Origin: Verrucomicrobiota bacterium
GTDB taxonomy: Bacteria > Verrucomicrobiota > Verrucomicrobiia > Limisphaerales > UBA9464
DNA length: 29,204 nt
NCBI GenBank assembly: GCA_026397675.1
Contig: JAPLUH010000513.1
Span: 1-29,204, forward strand
Direction: 5' to 3'
Below are positions 8,496 to 17,223 of this stretch, piece by piece. The notes below the pieces were generated by a model that was not told the origin of the DNA, did no database searches, and saw nothing but the letters and a program-made list of their open reading frames with translations. Within the stretch, counting starts at the first letter, position 1. Each line of letters starts with the position of its first letter. A program made the position numbers and the translations under genes.

Positions 8496-9989
8496 TTAAG
8501 GCGTTTCCCGGATCAATGCTCTCAATTCGATGCCCCTGCCATTGGCCGGGTTAAATCCCCATACACGGATTGTGCGCAGCTCGGGAAACCGTGCACTCAG
8601 GTGACCGAAGGACTCTCCGTCGGGCAAAACACAAAGTCGCGATCCGGGTCGGGCCAGAAATTCCCGCGCGGCCGCCTCGTCTTTCAGGTGCTGGATCCAG
8701 GGCCCACCCTTGGGTCGCAGGTACCAGTAAAGGCTGGGTTCATGGAAATCGAGGGTTGCCAGTTCGGTCTTGGGGTTGATCCAGCGCCGGCAGTCTTCGG
8801 CGAGGCGAGGCACCGGCAGCAGGCGGGCAAATAGCCCCAGGCCCGGCAAGGCAATCAGCAGCAGTATAGCCAAGGTCCCGATTGTCAGTCTCCCGAATAG
8901 TCGCCAAGCCGGTGGACCGCTCGCAATGGCCTTGCCCAACCAGAGCGCGATGAGAGGAAAAGCTGGCAGGGTATAATGCGGGAGCTTGGTTCGGATTAGG
9001 GTGAAGACGACAAACACTCCGGCGACACCCGCCAAAAGGTATCGGTCGATGGGGGAGAGGGGAGTGGCTGTTCGAGCGCGCCAGACCAAAGTAACTAGCC
9101 AAGGAGACCAGGGAAGAAATCCGACCAGCAGCGTCAGTCCGTAGAAGGGCAAACTGCTTAGATAGCCGCGCAATCCCTTTAGTCCGTGACCTTCCAATAC
9201 CCCGACAGACCGAGCCACGACGTGCTTGCCGATGCCCACCTGGAAATATTCGCCCCGGGTCGCCAACAGGGCTGGAATGCCCCAAATGGCCACAAGCCCC
9301 AGAGTGAGCACTCCGCCCAACCACCACAGTTTGGGTTGCCGCCAAGGACTGGGAGGATCGGACGGCGAAGATAGTCGTCCAAAGGCCAAGAAAATGGCCG
9401 GCAGGCCCGCGAGCCAAGCCACGGGCCCCTTGGCGAGAAATCCTAAGGCTAATGAGGTGAAGAAAACCCAGAACCACCCGGCAAGGGCTCGCCCGCGCCC
9501 GCAGGCCTGATGCAGTTCCCACCCGGACCAGCTCGACAGGGTGAAGAAAAACACCATAGCCATGTCGGCGACGGCGAGGTGGGCATGGACAAAGGCTTGG
9601 GGGCAGGTGACCCAAAGAATGCCGGCCATCATTCCGGCACCGTCTCCGGCGAGGCGTCTTCCCCAGAAGGCGAGCAAACCGGTGGTCAGTGTGGCGCAGA
9701 GAATGGAGGGCAGACGCACCGCCATTTCGGAGACACCAAAAAGGGAGATGCTCCCAGCCTGGAACCAGTAAATCAGGGGTGGTTTGTCGAAGCGGTACTC
9801 GCCATTCAAATGAGGCACCATCCAGTTGCCGGTTTCGAGCATCTCCCGGGAGGCCTCAGCAAAACGAGGTTCATCTCGGTCCATCAGAGGCAACGACCAA
9901 GACCCGGCGCCGAAACAGGCTAGGGCTACCGCGAGCAGCACCACCCAGCTCCAAGCGGGCAAGTGACTGAGTTTTCTCGGGGACCCCAT
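8496..9989 (-). CDS. ArnT/PMT-family membrane glycosyltransferase
   Basis: Polytopic inner-membrane glycosyltransferase of the ArnT-like (GT83/PMT) type, which transfers a sugar from a polyprenyl-phosphate donor to an envelope acceptor such as lipid A. About eleven or twelve hydrophobic segments are visible. The first periplasmic loop holds the family hallmark DRDEPRFAEASREM with the catalytic-type acidic residues, followed by FDKPPLIYW. The acceptor and donor cannot be read from sequence, and no arn operon lies nearby, so arnT is not assigned. ATG 9989 is preferred because GGAAGG lies 4 bases upstream; ATG 10001 and ATG 10019 in the same frame would add 4 or 10 residues. Confidence 0.9.
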   Translation of the reverse strand: MGSPRKLSHLPAWSWVVLLAVALACFGAGSWSLPLMDRDEPRFAEASREMLETGNWMVPHLNGEYRFDKPPLIYWFQAGSISLFGVSEMAVRLPSILCATLTTGLLAFWGRRLAGDGAGMMAGILWVTCPQAFVHAHLAVADMAMVFFFTLSSWSGWELHQACGRGRALAGWFWVFFTSLALGFLAKGPVAWLAGLPAIFLAFGRLSSPSDPPSPWRQPKLWWLGGVLTLGLVAIWGIPALLATRGEYFQVGIGKHVVARSVGVLEGHGLKGLRGYLSSLPFYGLTLLVGFLPWSPWLVTLVWRARTATPLSPIDRYLLAGVAGVFVVFTLIRTKLPHYTLPAFPLIALWLGKAIASGPPAWRLFGRLTIGTLAILLLIALPGLGLFARLLPVPRLAEDCRRWINPKTELATLDFHEPSLYWYLRPKGGPWIQHLKDEAAAREFLARPGSRLCVLPDGESFGHLSARFPELRTIRVWGFNPANGRGIELRALIRETP

Positions 9990-10174
9990 TGAGCCTTCCA
10001 TGGTTGCCAAGGCTGGCAAATTTGAGGGTCAGCGGAAAGACGAAGGGTGTTAGGAGTTGAGAACGGGCTGGCTGAGAGTTGATCCACTGCTTCAAGGGGT
10101 GGCCAGACGGGGTTGGTGGATATGTTTCAAGTTTGTTGCGTTCCAGTCCGAGGTATTTTTGTCAGTCTCTACCT

Positions 10175-10966
10175 GTGCAATTAACGTACTCAGTAGATCC
10201 GCAGGGGATTAAAGCAGCTGATCTCGTTCCTGAGGCCGGTGCCGATCGCTTGCATCTTGTCGGGTATTGGCTTCTTGGCTGGGCCCTTGTCGGATTACCG
10301 TTTCTGGGCCTGTTGTTTTGGACCGATGATTGGTTGCGCTCGCAACGGTCAGTCTTAAGCGGGAAGGCTTGGAATCTCTTGGCCATCACCATCAGCGCTT
10401 CGGCCAATGGATTTATTCTAATCCCCGCGGTCGTGGGGTTGGGTGTGTGGTTCAAACGCAGCTCGCAACGCAGGGCTGCCAGAGCCCTGATGGCGATGTT
10501 GCTCGCCGGTATCGTGTCGGGCGTCGCAGGCACGGGACTGCGGTCGATCATCGGCCGGACCCGACCGGAGGTGTCGGTGGAGCAGGGGTGGTTCGGTCCA
10601 CGCAAGGATGGACGTTGGATTATCGGACGCCATGCCTACGCATCGTTTCCCTCCGGGCATGCTTCCATAGCAGCAGGTTTGGGTTTCATGGCCTTTGTCT
10701 GGGGCGCTCGGGCTGGAGGGTTGGGTTTGGCCTTCGCACTCGCCGTGGCTTGGTCCCGGTTCCATTTGGGCGCTCATCGGGCTTCGGACGTATGGGCTGG
10801 CCTGCTCGTTGGAGCTCTGACGGTCGTCCTTTTGTGGTCACCGTGCTGGGCTTGGGTCCATCGGGGGAAGCGCCCTAGTTGGTGGCCCTGGAGTGGGTGG
10901 CTGGTGGAAGAAACCTCTCACCATGGCTCGATTAGCTCTCTACAGAGCGAAGCTCGGTGTCCGTAG
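10175..10966 (+). CDS. PAP2-family membrane phosphatase
   Basis: Membrane phosphatase of the PAP2 superfamily, probably acting on a lipid phosphate or polyprenyl diphosphate at the outer face of the inner membrane. The three signature motifs are complete. KX6RP appears as R-SIIGRT-RP ending at P131, PSGH is at residues 159-162, and SRX5HX3D runs from S194 to D205 with His201. Several transmembrane segments surround them. The frame is open back to TTG 10079, but codon use before 10175 looks non-coding, so GTG 10175 was chosen; the exact start is uncertain. It is transcribed divergently from the ArnT-like gene, and the pair may act in the same lipid-carrier chemistry. Confidence 0.85.
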   Translation: MQLTYSVDPQGIKAADLVPEAGADRLHLVGYWLLGWALVGLPFLGLLFWTDDWLRSQRSVLSGKAWNLLAITISASANGFILIPAVVGLGVWFKRSSQRRAARALMAMLLAGIVSGVAGTGLRSIIGRTRPEVSVEQGWFGPRKDGRWIIGRHAYASFPSGHASIAAGLGFMAFVWGARAGGLGLAFALAVAWSRFHLGAHRASDVWAGLLVGALTVVLLWSPCWAWVHRGKRPSWWPWSGWLVEETSHHGSISSLQSEARCP

Positions 10967-11076
10967 AGTCTTGGCCGGCCCACCCCTCGCTCACACCGGG
11001 TCTAGCGAAAGAATCTGCCAAGTCATTATTTTCCTGCCCGTTGAAGGGTTCCGGCGTCGAGTGGGTAAGTGGTTTC

Positions 11077-11107
11077 TGGAGGGGTTTATGGAGGGTTTTT
11101 GGCCTCC
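11077..11107 (+). repeat. 12-bp imperfect tandem repeat and small hairpin in the response-regulator leader
   Basis: The roughly 285-bp gap between the PAP2 gene and the response regulator holds no convincing gene. TGGAGGGGTTTA (11077-11088) is followed by TGGAGGGTTTTT (11089-11100). GGAGG (11090-11094) can pair with CCTCC (11103-11107). It may be a weak terminator or a leader structure; no riboswitch family was recognised. Confidence 0.35.
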
Positions 11108-11251
11108 TCGCTGAGGTCTTGTCTGAGAATCCCGCGGTCCCTCTCAAGTTGCATAAATCTAAAGTATTTCCGGCAACAGGCGATACCCAAGGATGGTCAG
11201 GTCCGAGAACTCCTTTTCAATGGTTACTCGCGATCACGGCTTGTATGTGCC

Positions 11252-12622
11252 ATGCAAATTCAAACCGTTCGTAATCGTATCCTGATACTGACCGTCTCCG
11301 CCGCAATCTCACCTGTTCTAATAGTCTCAGTTCGAGGGCTGTTGGGAGAGGGGATGGGTAAGTATTCTAGCTGGTGGATTGCGGCCGTTGCCGCAGCATC
11401 AATGGGCGCTTTGGGTTCCTTGACCCGAACGGCCTTGGCCGACTTTGAGAAAATGCCCGCCCAAGAGTTCGAAGACACCCAAGGCAAGGCGCTGGCGGAG
11501 GCCGCTCGGGCTGTGGCGAATTCTGAGAAGAAGTGCAAGGATCTCGAGTCCCAGAACGAACGCCTCCAAGATCGATCTGTTTTTCTCCAGGGAAAGATCC
11601 GCGATTTGGAAGAGGAGGCGATCGCGAAAAATGTCCCAAAACCGCTGGGGATTCTCGATGGATTGCGGTCGATGATCGACAAGGCGGGAGAGCGAGTGAC
11701 CACCACACTCACGGGAGGGGCTCAGTTGGAGGTCGGTTTGGCACTATCCAAGGAAGAAGTCGATGGGGTGCAAATCATGCTCGATTCCTTGGGACGCAAA
11801 CTGGCCCGTCCCCAGGTCGAAGAAATGATGGAGGCTCACACTGGCGAACATTCTACCCGAATGCTGTTGGTTGAGGATGACCAGACCAGCCGGCGTTTCA
11901 TACGGGCCCTGCTGCCCAAAGAACTTAAAGTGTCCATCACCGAGGCCGAAGACGGTCAGGCGGCCTTGAGCATGATGGAGAAGCCCCCGTACCCGGACAT
12001 CATTGTCTGTGACGTGTTAATGCCTAACATGGATGGTTTGGAGTTTATTGCCCGCCTTCGCGCCCTTCCGCGATTCTCCAATATCCCGGTGGTCATGATC
12101 TCGGCCAATGCGTTCAAGGACAACGTTGCTAAGGCGGCCGCCCTCAAGGTGACTCGTTTTTTGAGCAAACCCTTGGAGCGGAAAGACCTGAGCGACGCCA
12201 TCGAGGCCGCCCTGAAGGAGGTCAGTAGCAAGGGGTCGGCCCTCTTCGAGGCTCAGCAACGCCTGTGCCTCGATGACAAGGCCTACTTCGAGTTGTCGAC
12301 GGGTTTCTCGCGTGCCATCGGCGAGTCCATCACCTTTGTGCGCTCTTCGATAAGCCGGGATCGATGGCAGGCTGCGGCCCTCCGCGTTAACGCCCTCAGA
12401 GGATCCATCCAGATGGTGGGCGACGAGCGTCTCTCGGTGGTCATTACGCGGCTTGAAGCTCAGTTGAGGCTGGCTGACATCACCGGCGTTACCATTGAAC
12501 TCGAGATGCTCGAGCAGGAAAACGAGCGCTTCATGCGCACTTTGGTCCACCTCTACACTTCAGAACAAAAACCCGCTTCCGAGGACGACCAGTCTGTCAT
12601 GGCTGTAAAAACCACGAACTGA
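11252..12622 (+). CDS. Membrane-anchored response regulator with degenerate HPt-like C-terminal domain
   Basis: A 456-residue signalling protein with an unusual order of parts. Two hydrophobic segments (about 9-29 and 42-60) are followed by a long charged coiled-coil (about 75-135), a linker, and a receiver domain from M204. The acidic pocket is E208-D209-D210, the phospho-acceptor is D254 in CDVLMPNMDG, and the conserved Lys is K306 in FLSKP. The C-terminal 100 residues match the helical HPt pattern, but the site that should read H-x-L-K-G reads N-A-L-R-G with N380. The receiver looks active and the HPt tail cannot be phosphorylated on His. No DNA-binding or enzymatic output domain is present. 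ATG 11252 places the first membrane segment near the N terminus; the frame is open further upstream but reads as non-coding. No histidine kinase gene is adjacent. Confidence 0.85.
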   Translation: MQIQTVRNRILILTVSAAISPVLIVSVRGLLGEGMGKYSSWWIAAVAAASMGALGSLTRTALADFEKMPAQEFEDTQGKALAEAARAVANSEKKCKDLESQNERLQDRSVFLQGKIRDLEEEAIAKNVPKPLGILDGLRSMIDKAGERVTTTLTGGAQLEVGLALSKEEVDGVQIMLDSLGRKLARPQVEEMMEAHTGEHSTRMLLVEDDQTSRRFIRALLPKELKVSITEAEDGQAALSMMEKPPYPDIIVCDVLMPNMDGLEFIARLRALPRFSNIPVVMISANAFKDNVAKAAALKVTRFLSKPLERKDLSDAIEAALKEVSSKGSALFEAQQRLCLDDKAYFELSTGFSRAIGESITFVRSSISRDRWQAAALRVNALRGSIQMVGDERLSVVITRLEAQLRLADITGVTIELEMLEQENERFMRTLVHLYTSEQKPASEDDQSVMAVKTTN

Positions 12623-12707
12623 TGACCATTCAGCGCGAGCCTTTGGGCTCTGGCGCCGCAGGTCAGGCATTCGCCGTGTGGAATTCAAGGATCTCAAGAG
12701 GTGTGCT

Positions 12708-12809
12708 TTGAATCAGCAGCGTCACGATCGGGCTGAGCGGAATCCGGCGCGCTCGCTGCGCAATGCCTTCTTCCTCAAACGCAGCACTCGCCGTAGCCTC
12801 CGCGAGTGA
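12708..12809 (+). CDS. Possible 33-residue basic peptide overlapping the dinG start
   Basis: A short frame starts at TTG 12708 with AAGAGG ending 6 bases before it, a good ribosome site in a region otherwise without one. It encodes an Arg-rich peptide (starting MNQQRHDRAERN, ending RRSLRE). Its TGA at 12807-12809 overlaps the helicase GTG at 12806 as GTGA, as in coupled genes. GTG 12678 would extend it to 43 residues. No family is recognised. It may be a real small protein or only a leader that brings ribosomes to dinG, which lacks its own Shine-Dalgarno. The same 183-bp gap holds a small GAGCC/GGCTC hairpin at 12637-12650 without a T-run. Confidence 0.4.
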   Translation: MNQQRHDRAERNPARSLRNAFFLKRSTRRSLRE

Positions 12810-14974
12810 TTTCGTTGGCCGACACCTCCGCGGGACAGGAGCCTACCAATTGGGTGGAGCCTGTTCGGGAGATCTTCTCCCCAAGCGGACTGCTTTCCCG
12901 GGCCAGCAACTTTGAGTACCGCCCTGAGCAACAGCAGATGGCCATGGCCGTGGCCTCGGCACTTCAGGACCGGCGGCATTTACTCGTAGAAGCCGGTACT
13001 GGTGTCGGTAAAAGTTTTGCGTACCTGATTCCTGCCATTCTTTTCGCCGTCGGGCAGAAGAAGAAGGCGGTGATCTCCACCCACACGATTAATTTGCAGG
13101 AGCAGTTGGTGGAAAAAGACCTGCCTGTTCTGAAGCAGGTGCTCCCGGTGGACTTCAGTTTTGCGATGCTGAAGGGGCGCTCGAACTACCTGTGCACCCG
13201 TCGCCTTCGCAAGGCCATGCAGCAATGTGATTCGCTCTTTACCTCTCCGGAAGCGGCGGAGTTGCGTCGGATCGAAGAGTGGAGTCGCAACACCCAGGAC
13301 GGTTCGCTGAGTGATTTCTCGATCGAACCGGATCCCAAGGTCTGGGAGCACGTCTGCTCTGAGCGCGGGTTGTGCACACCCAAGAAATGCGGTTTCCAGA
13401 GTGATCAGGCCAAGCTGGGGCCCGTTTGTTTCTTCCAGCGCGCCCGCCAGAAGATTCTCGGAGCCGATGTGTTGGTGCTCAACCACACCCTGTTTTTTAC
13501 ATTGCTCAACGGAGTCGAGGCCGATCCCGAGGGCGGGGTCCTCTTTAAGAACGACTTCGTGATCTTCGACGAGGCACACACGGTCGAATCAGTCGCTGCG
13601 CGGCATATCGGGGTCCGGGTGAGCAGTGGGCAGGTCCGCTATGCGCTCCAGCGTCTCTGGAACCCACGGACCGAGAAGGGCCTTTTGTCCACCTTGCGTT
13701 CGGCATCCAACGTTCGATTGGTGTCGGATGTGCTGAAGGAGACCGACGACTTCTTTGTGCGGGTGGAGGATTCTTGTCAGGAGTTAGCCCGATCGGCCAC
13801 CTCGTCGGAGCCCGATCGGACGACGCCCACGGAACAGCCCTCCCGGGTTTGGAAAGAGTTGCGGATCCGCAGGCCGGACCTTGTCCAAGACAGTCTGACC
13901 CTGCCGCTGCAGCGCTTGCGCGAGCAAATCCACGAACTCATCCAGACCTCCGAAGACAAGGAGACCGGCGAGGAGTTGATGGAATGCAACCGTCGCTTGG
14001 CGGACCTCAAGGTGGCCGTCTCCACTTTTCTGAGTCAGACGGCCGAGGATCATGTCTATTGGGTGGAGCGTTCTGGGAAGACTCAGAAGAATCTTTCGTT
14101 GAATGCGGCTCCGGTCCAGGTGGCCGACTTTTTGCGTCAGCGCCTCTTTGAATCGGGCACTTCCGTGATCCTGACGAGTGCGACCCTGGGGACAACCGGT
14201 CCTTCTAATCTGGCGGCCACTCCGTCAATTCCGGTCCCACGGTCTCCGATGTCTGGGGCGTACCCCATTGGCTCTGCGCTTCCCAGAGCGGGCTCGATTG
14301 CGGCGCTCCGCTATGTGGCTGGAAGGGTGGGAGGTGAAGAGGCTCAGGGACTTCAGGTGGGTTCCCCCTTTGATTATCCCCGGCAGATGACTCTTTTTGT
14401 TGCCGGCAAGATGCCCGATCCCCGAGATGCCGGTTACGAGGATGCGTTGGTTCATTGGATCGAGCACTTCATTACTCGAACCCATGGCAAGGCGTTCGTG
14501 TTGTTCACGAGTCACCGATTGATGCTCCAGGTTGCGGGGCGGATGGAGTCGTTCTTTGGCCGACTCGGGGTCGAGTGTTACGTGCAGAATACGGGGACGC
14601 CTCGATCAACCATGTTGGAGAAATTCCGAGAAAACCGAGATTCGGTCCTCTTCGGAACCGACAGCTTTTGGCAGGGGGTGGACGTGCCGGGTGATGCCCT
14701 GAGCAATGTCATCATCACTCGGTTGCCCTTTGCCGTGCCGGACCACCCATTGGTGGAAGCCCGGATCGAGCAAATCGAAGCCGAGGGTGGTAACGCCTTC
14801 AGCGCCTTCAGCCTTCCGGAGGCCATTCTCAAGTTTCGGCAAGGCGTCGGACGGCTCATCCGAACCAAGACCGACACCGGAATCGTAGTGATTTTGGACA
14901 ATCGAGTGCTGACCAAACGCTACGGCAAGGCGTTTCTGGAATCGATTCCCTCGTGCCCGATGGAGATAGTTTAA
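12806..14974 (+). CDS. dinG: DinG/XPD-type Fe-S DNA helicase
   Basis: Superfamily 2 ATP-dependent DNA helicase of the DinG/YoaA/XPD group, which unwinds damaged or blocked DNA structures in the 5'-3' direction. Walker A is AGTGVGKS (63-70) and the DEAH box is D255-H258. Between them lie C130 in NYLC, then C184, C190, C195 and C208, which fit the family's Fe-S cluster domain with one spare Cys. The helicase C-terminal part has FGTDSFWQGVDVPG and motif VI QGVGRLIR from Q679. A Pro/Gly-rich stretch follows the TSATLG motif near 458 and looks like a lineage-specific loop. GTG 12806 was chosen because it overlaps the upstream short frame as GTGA; no internal exonuclease domain is present. The 722-residue length is normal. 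Confidence 0.92.
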   Translation: MISLADTSAGQEPTNWVEPVREIFSPSGLLSRASNFEYRPEQQQMAMAVASALQDRRHLLVEAGTGVGKSFAYLIPAILFAVGQKKKAVISTHTINLQEQLVEKDLPVLKQVLPVDFSFAMLKGRSNYLCTRRLRKAMQQCDSLFTSPEAAELRRIEEWSRNTQDGSLSDFSIEPDPKVWEHVCSERGLCTPKKCGFQSDQAKLGPVCFFQRARQKILGADVLVLNHTLFFTLLNGVEADPEGGVLFKNDFVIFDEAHTVESVAARHIGVRVSSGQVRYALQRLWNPRTEKGLLSTLRSASNVRLVSDVLKETDDFFVRVEDSCQELARSATSSEPDRTTPTEQPSRVWKELRIRRPDLVQDSLTLPLQRLREQIHELIQTSEDKETGEELMECNRRLADLKVAVSTFLSQTAEDHVYWVERSGKTQKNLSLNAAPVQVADFLRQRLFESGTSVILTSATLGTTGPSNLAATPSIPVPRSPMSGAYPIGSALPRAGSIAALRYVAGRVGGEEAQGLQVGSPFDYPRQMTLFVAGKMPDPRDAGYEDALVHWIEHFITRTHGKAFVLFTSHRLMLQVAGRMESFFGRLGVECYVQNTGTPRSTMLEKFRENRDSVLFGTDSFWQGVDVPGDALSNVIITRLPFAVPDHPLVEARIEQIEAEGGNAFSAFSLPEAILKFRQGVGRLIRTKTDTGIVVILDNRVLTKRYGKAFLESIPSCPMEIV

Positions 14975-15065
14975 CAGCTTCGCCCCGGATCCAGCGTTGG
15001 TTTCTTCCCGTGACTCCACGGTTCAATGCTTCCCTCACGCCTCTCGGCTTCGGTAGGTTGGGGCC

Positions 15066-15950
15066 GTGCATTTCCGCAAGGTGACGTTGGTGGGCGTGGG
15101 CCTGCTGGGCGGTTCGCTCGGTATGGCGCTGCGGCGCCGTGGCTTGGCGGATGAGGTCCAGGGCTTCGTCCGGCGGGCTTCGTCGGTGGCCGAGTGTCTG
15201 GCTCTGGGCGTGGTAGACCGCTGTTCGCGCAATCTAGCCGAAGCTGTGGTGGACGCCGACCTAGTGGTCTTGTGTTCCCCGGTCGGGCAGATACCCGGGT
15301 TGTTCCGAGAGATGTCTCGGCACTTGTCACCCGATTGCCTCGTGACGGATGTGGGCAGCGTGAAATCCGACCTGGTGGCCGAGGTTGAGCCGTTGGCCCT
15401 GGGGGCTGGGGTTCGATTCGTCGGCAGTCATCCAATGGCCGGGGCCGAGAAGAGTGGTCCGGCCCATGCCCGGGCTGACCTCTTCGAGGGAGCGGTCTGC
15501 GTGGTGACGCCTACGTCGGCGAGCGATCCCTCCGCCGTGCTCGCCATCCGCTCCTTGTGGGAGGCGGTGGGCTCGCGGGTGCTACAAATGAATCCGGTGC
15601 TCCACGACGATTTAGTGGCCCGCTCGAGTCACCTGCCACATGTGGTGGCCGCTGAGTTGGCCAACTACGTCCTGAGCCCGGTCCATCCGAAGGAACAATC
15701 CGATCTCTGTGCGGGTGGATTTCGCGACACGACCCGCATTGCCTCCGGTTCCCCGGAAATGTGGAAAGACATCGCCTTGGCCAACCGGCGTCATCTCTCC
15801 CGGGTGCTGGGAGTCTTCATCGAAGATTTGTCTGAATTTCGACTGGCTCTGGACGCGGGCGATGAGAAATCCATCGAAGATTTCTTCCGCCAGGCCAAAT
15901 CTCGAAGAGATCTCCGTTTTCCCGATCCCGAGCCCAAGAAAACCGCCTGA
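15066..15950 (+). CDS. tyrA: Prephenate/arogenate dehydrogenase
   Basis: NAD(P)-dependent enzyme of tyrosine synthesis that oxidatively decarboxylates prephenate (or arogenate). The Rossmann motif GVGLLGGS is at residues 10-17. The core motif SHPMAGAEKSG starts at S121 and includes His122, and TDVGSVK precedes it. The helical dimerisation part carries HLPHVVA and GGFRDTTRIA. At 294 residues it is the short form without chorismate mutase or ACT domain, so no feedback domain is visible. The start is GTG 15066; a TTG or ATG alternative is not evident. The aroA ATG follows 4 bases after the stop, so the two are surely co-transcribed. Confidence 0.93.
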   Translation: MHFRKVTLVGVGLLGGSLGMALRRRGLADEVQGFVRRASSVAECLALGVVDRCSRNLAEAVVDADLVVLCSPVGQIPGLFREMSRHLSPDCLVTDVGSVKSDLVAEVEPLALGAGVRFVGSHPMAGAEKSGPAHARADLFEGAVCVVTPTSASDPSAVLAIRSLWEAVGSRVLQMNPVLHDDLVARSSHLPHVVAAELANYVLSPVHPKEQSDLCAGGFRDTTRIASGSPEMWKDIALANRRHLSRVLGVFIEDLSEFRLALDAGDEKSIEDFFRQAKSRRDLRFPDPEPKKTA

Positions 15951-15954
15951 GCCG

Positions 15955-17223
15955 ATGCCGCTGCCTGACCTCATTGAGATCGTTCCTCCGCCCTCTCCCG
16001 CCTTCGTGTCCATCACGGTGCCGGGATCCAAGAGCATCACCAATCGTGCCCTGATCCTGGCGGCCTTGTCGTCCGGCCCGGTCACGCTGACCGGGGCACT
16101 GTGGAGCGAAGACACTCAAGTCATGACCGAGTGCCTGCGTCAGTTGGGGTTTGCCGTGGGTGTGGCCCAGGACTTGGCCGAGGAGGCCAATCGCGTCATT
16201 CAGGTGGAAGGGTTGGGGGGGCGGATTCCCCGGGCCGGCACGGAGTCTTCACCCCTGGAATTGTATGTGGGAAATGCTGGGACGGCGGCCCGTTTTCTGG
16301 CGGCCATGGTGTGCTTGGGAGAAGGGTGCTACCGGTTGTCAGGGGTGCCACGGATGCATGAGCGTCCCCAGGCAGCCTTGCTTCAGGCCCTCCGCTCGTT
16401 GGGATATCGGGTGGACGCACCTGGAGACCGTTTGCCTGCTGTGATCCACGGAACCGGTCCTCGGACTGGGGCATGCCGGGTCAGCGTGGCGGAGAGTTCG
16501 CAATTTGCTTCGGCCCTCCTGCTTCCGGGGAAGGTGGCGGGTTGGGAAGTGCAAATCGCCGATGCCAATCCAGATGAGTTGCCGTATGTCGAGATGACCC
16601 GTCGACTGGTCGAGTCCTTCCCGCACTCCGGTGGCAATTTTCAGGTGGAGCCCGACGCCTCTAGTGGCAGTTACTTCTGGGGTGCTGCCCGCCTGATGGG
16701 CAAAAACCGGGTCGAAGTGGCCCGTTGGCCCAGTTCGGGATGGCAAGTTGATGCTCGGTATCCGGACTTCCTTGATCTTCCGGGCGAGGTCTCGCGCGAG
16801 AGCGACTTGGGAGACAGCATCATGACGGCCATCACGCTGGCTTCCTTGGAAAATCATCCGGTCCGCTTCATCGACTTGGGACGTCTGCGCCTGCAGGAAT
16901 GCGAGCGGGTCCAGGCGCTGCGCACCGAATTGACCAAGTGCGGTGCTAGCGTGACCGAGTCTGGTGATAGCCTGCTCATCCGTCCCTCGATCTTGCACGG
17001 GGCTGAGATCGAAACCTACGACGACCACCGCATGGCCATGTGCTTCGCCATGCTGGGCTTGAGGATTCCTGGTATGCGATTGCGCAACCCTCGCTGCGTC
17101 CGCAAGACCTTCCCCAATTTCTTCCGCAAACTGGCCGGGTCGCCCCCCTTTGGTCTTGGGGCGATCATTCTCGATGCCACCACCGGTCGAGTGCTTCCAC
17201 TGAACGAACTCAACGCTGAATGA
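15955..17223 (+). CDS. aroA: 3-phosphoshikimate 1-carboxyvinyltransferase (EPSP synthase)
   Basis: Sixth step of the shikimate pathway, joining PEP and shikimate 3-phosphate to EPSP in the cytoplasm. Key motifs are present: PGSKSITNR at 23-31 (K26, S27, R31 contact substrate), NAGTAARFL from N107, the RPQAALLQAL helix, SSQFASALLL, GDSIMTAI with D287, and YDDHRMAM at 355-362. The 422-residue length is normal. The frame is open further upstream inside tyrA, but ATG 15955 lies just after the tyrA stop and gives the family's N terminus. The stop overlaps the cmk start as ATGA. The aroA-cmk neighbourhood is common in bacteria. Confidence 0.95.
   Translation: MPLPDLIEIVPPPSPAFVSITVPGSKSITNRALILAALSSGPVTLTGALWSEDTQVMTECLRQLGFAVGVAQDLAEEANRVIQVEGLGGRIPRAGTESSPLELYVGNAGTAARFLAAMVCLGEGCYRLSGVPRMHERPQAALLQALRSLGYRVDAPGDRLPAVIHGTGPRTGACRVSVAESSQFASALLLPGKVAGWEVQIADANPDELPYVEMTRRLVESFPHSGGNFQVEPDASSGSYFWGAARLMGKNRVEVARWPSSGWQVDARYPDFLDLPGEVSRESDLGDSIMTAITLASLENHPVRFIDLGRLRLQECERVQALRTELTKCGASVTESGDSLLIRPSILHGAEIETYDDHRMAMCFAMLGLRIPGMRLRNPRCVRKTFPNFFRKLAGSPPFGLGAIILDATTGRVLPLNELNAE

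Noticed and set aside
11069..11251. N-terminal extension of the response regulator to 11069
   Set aside because: The extra 61 residues do not look like protein, the codon use is atypical, and the extension would place the membrane segment unusually far in.
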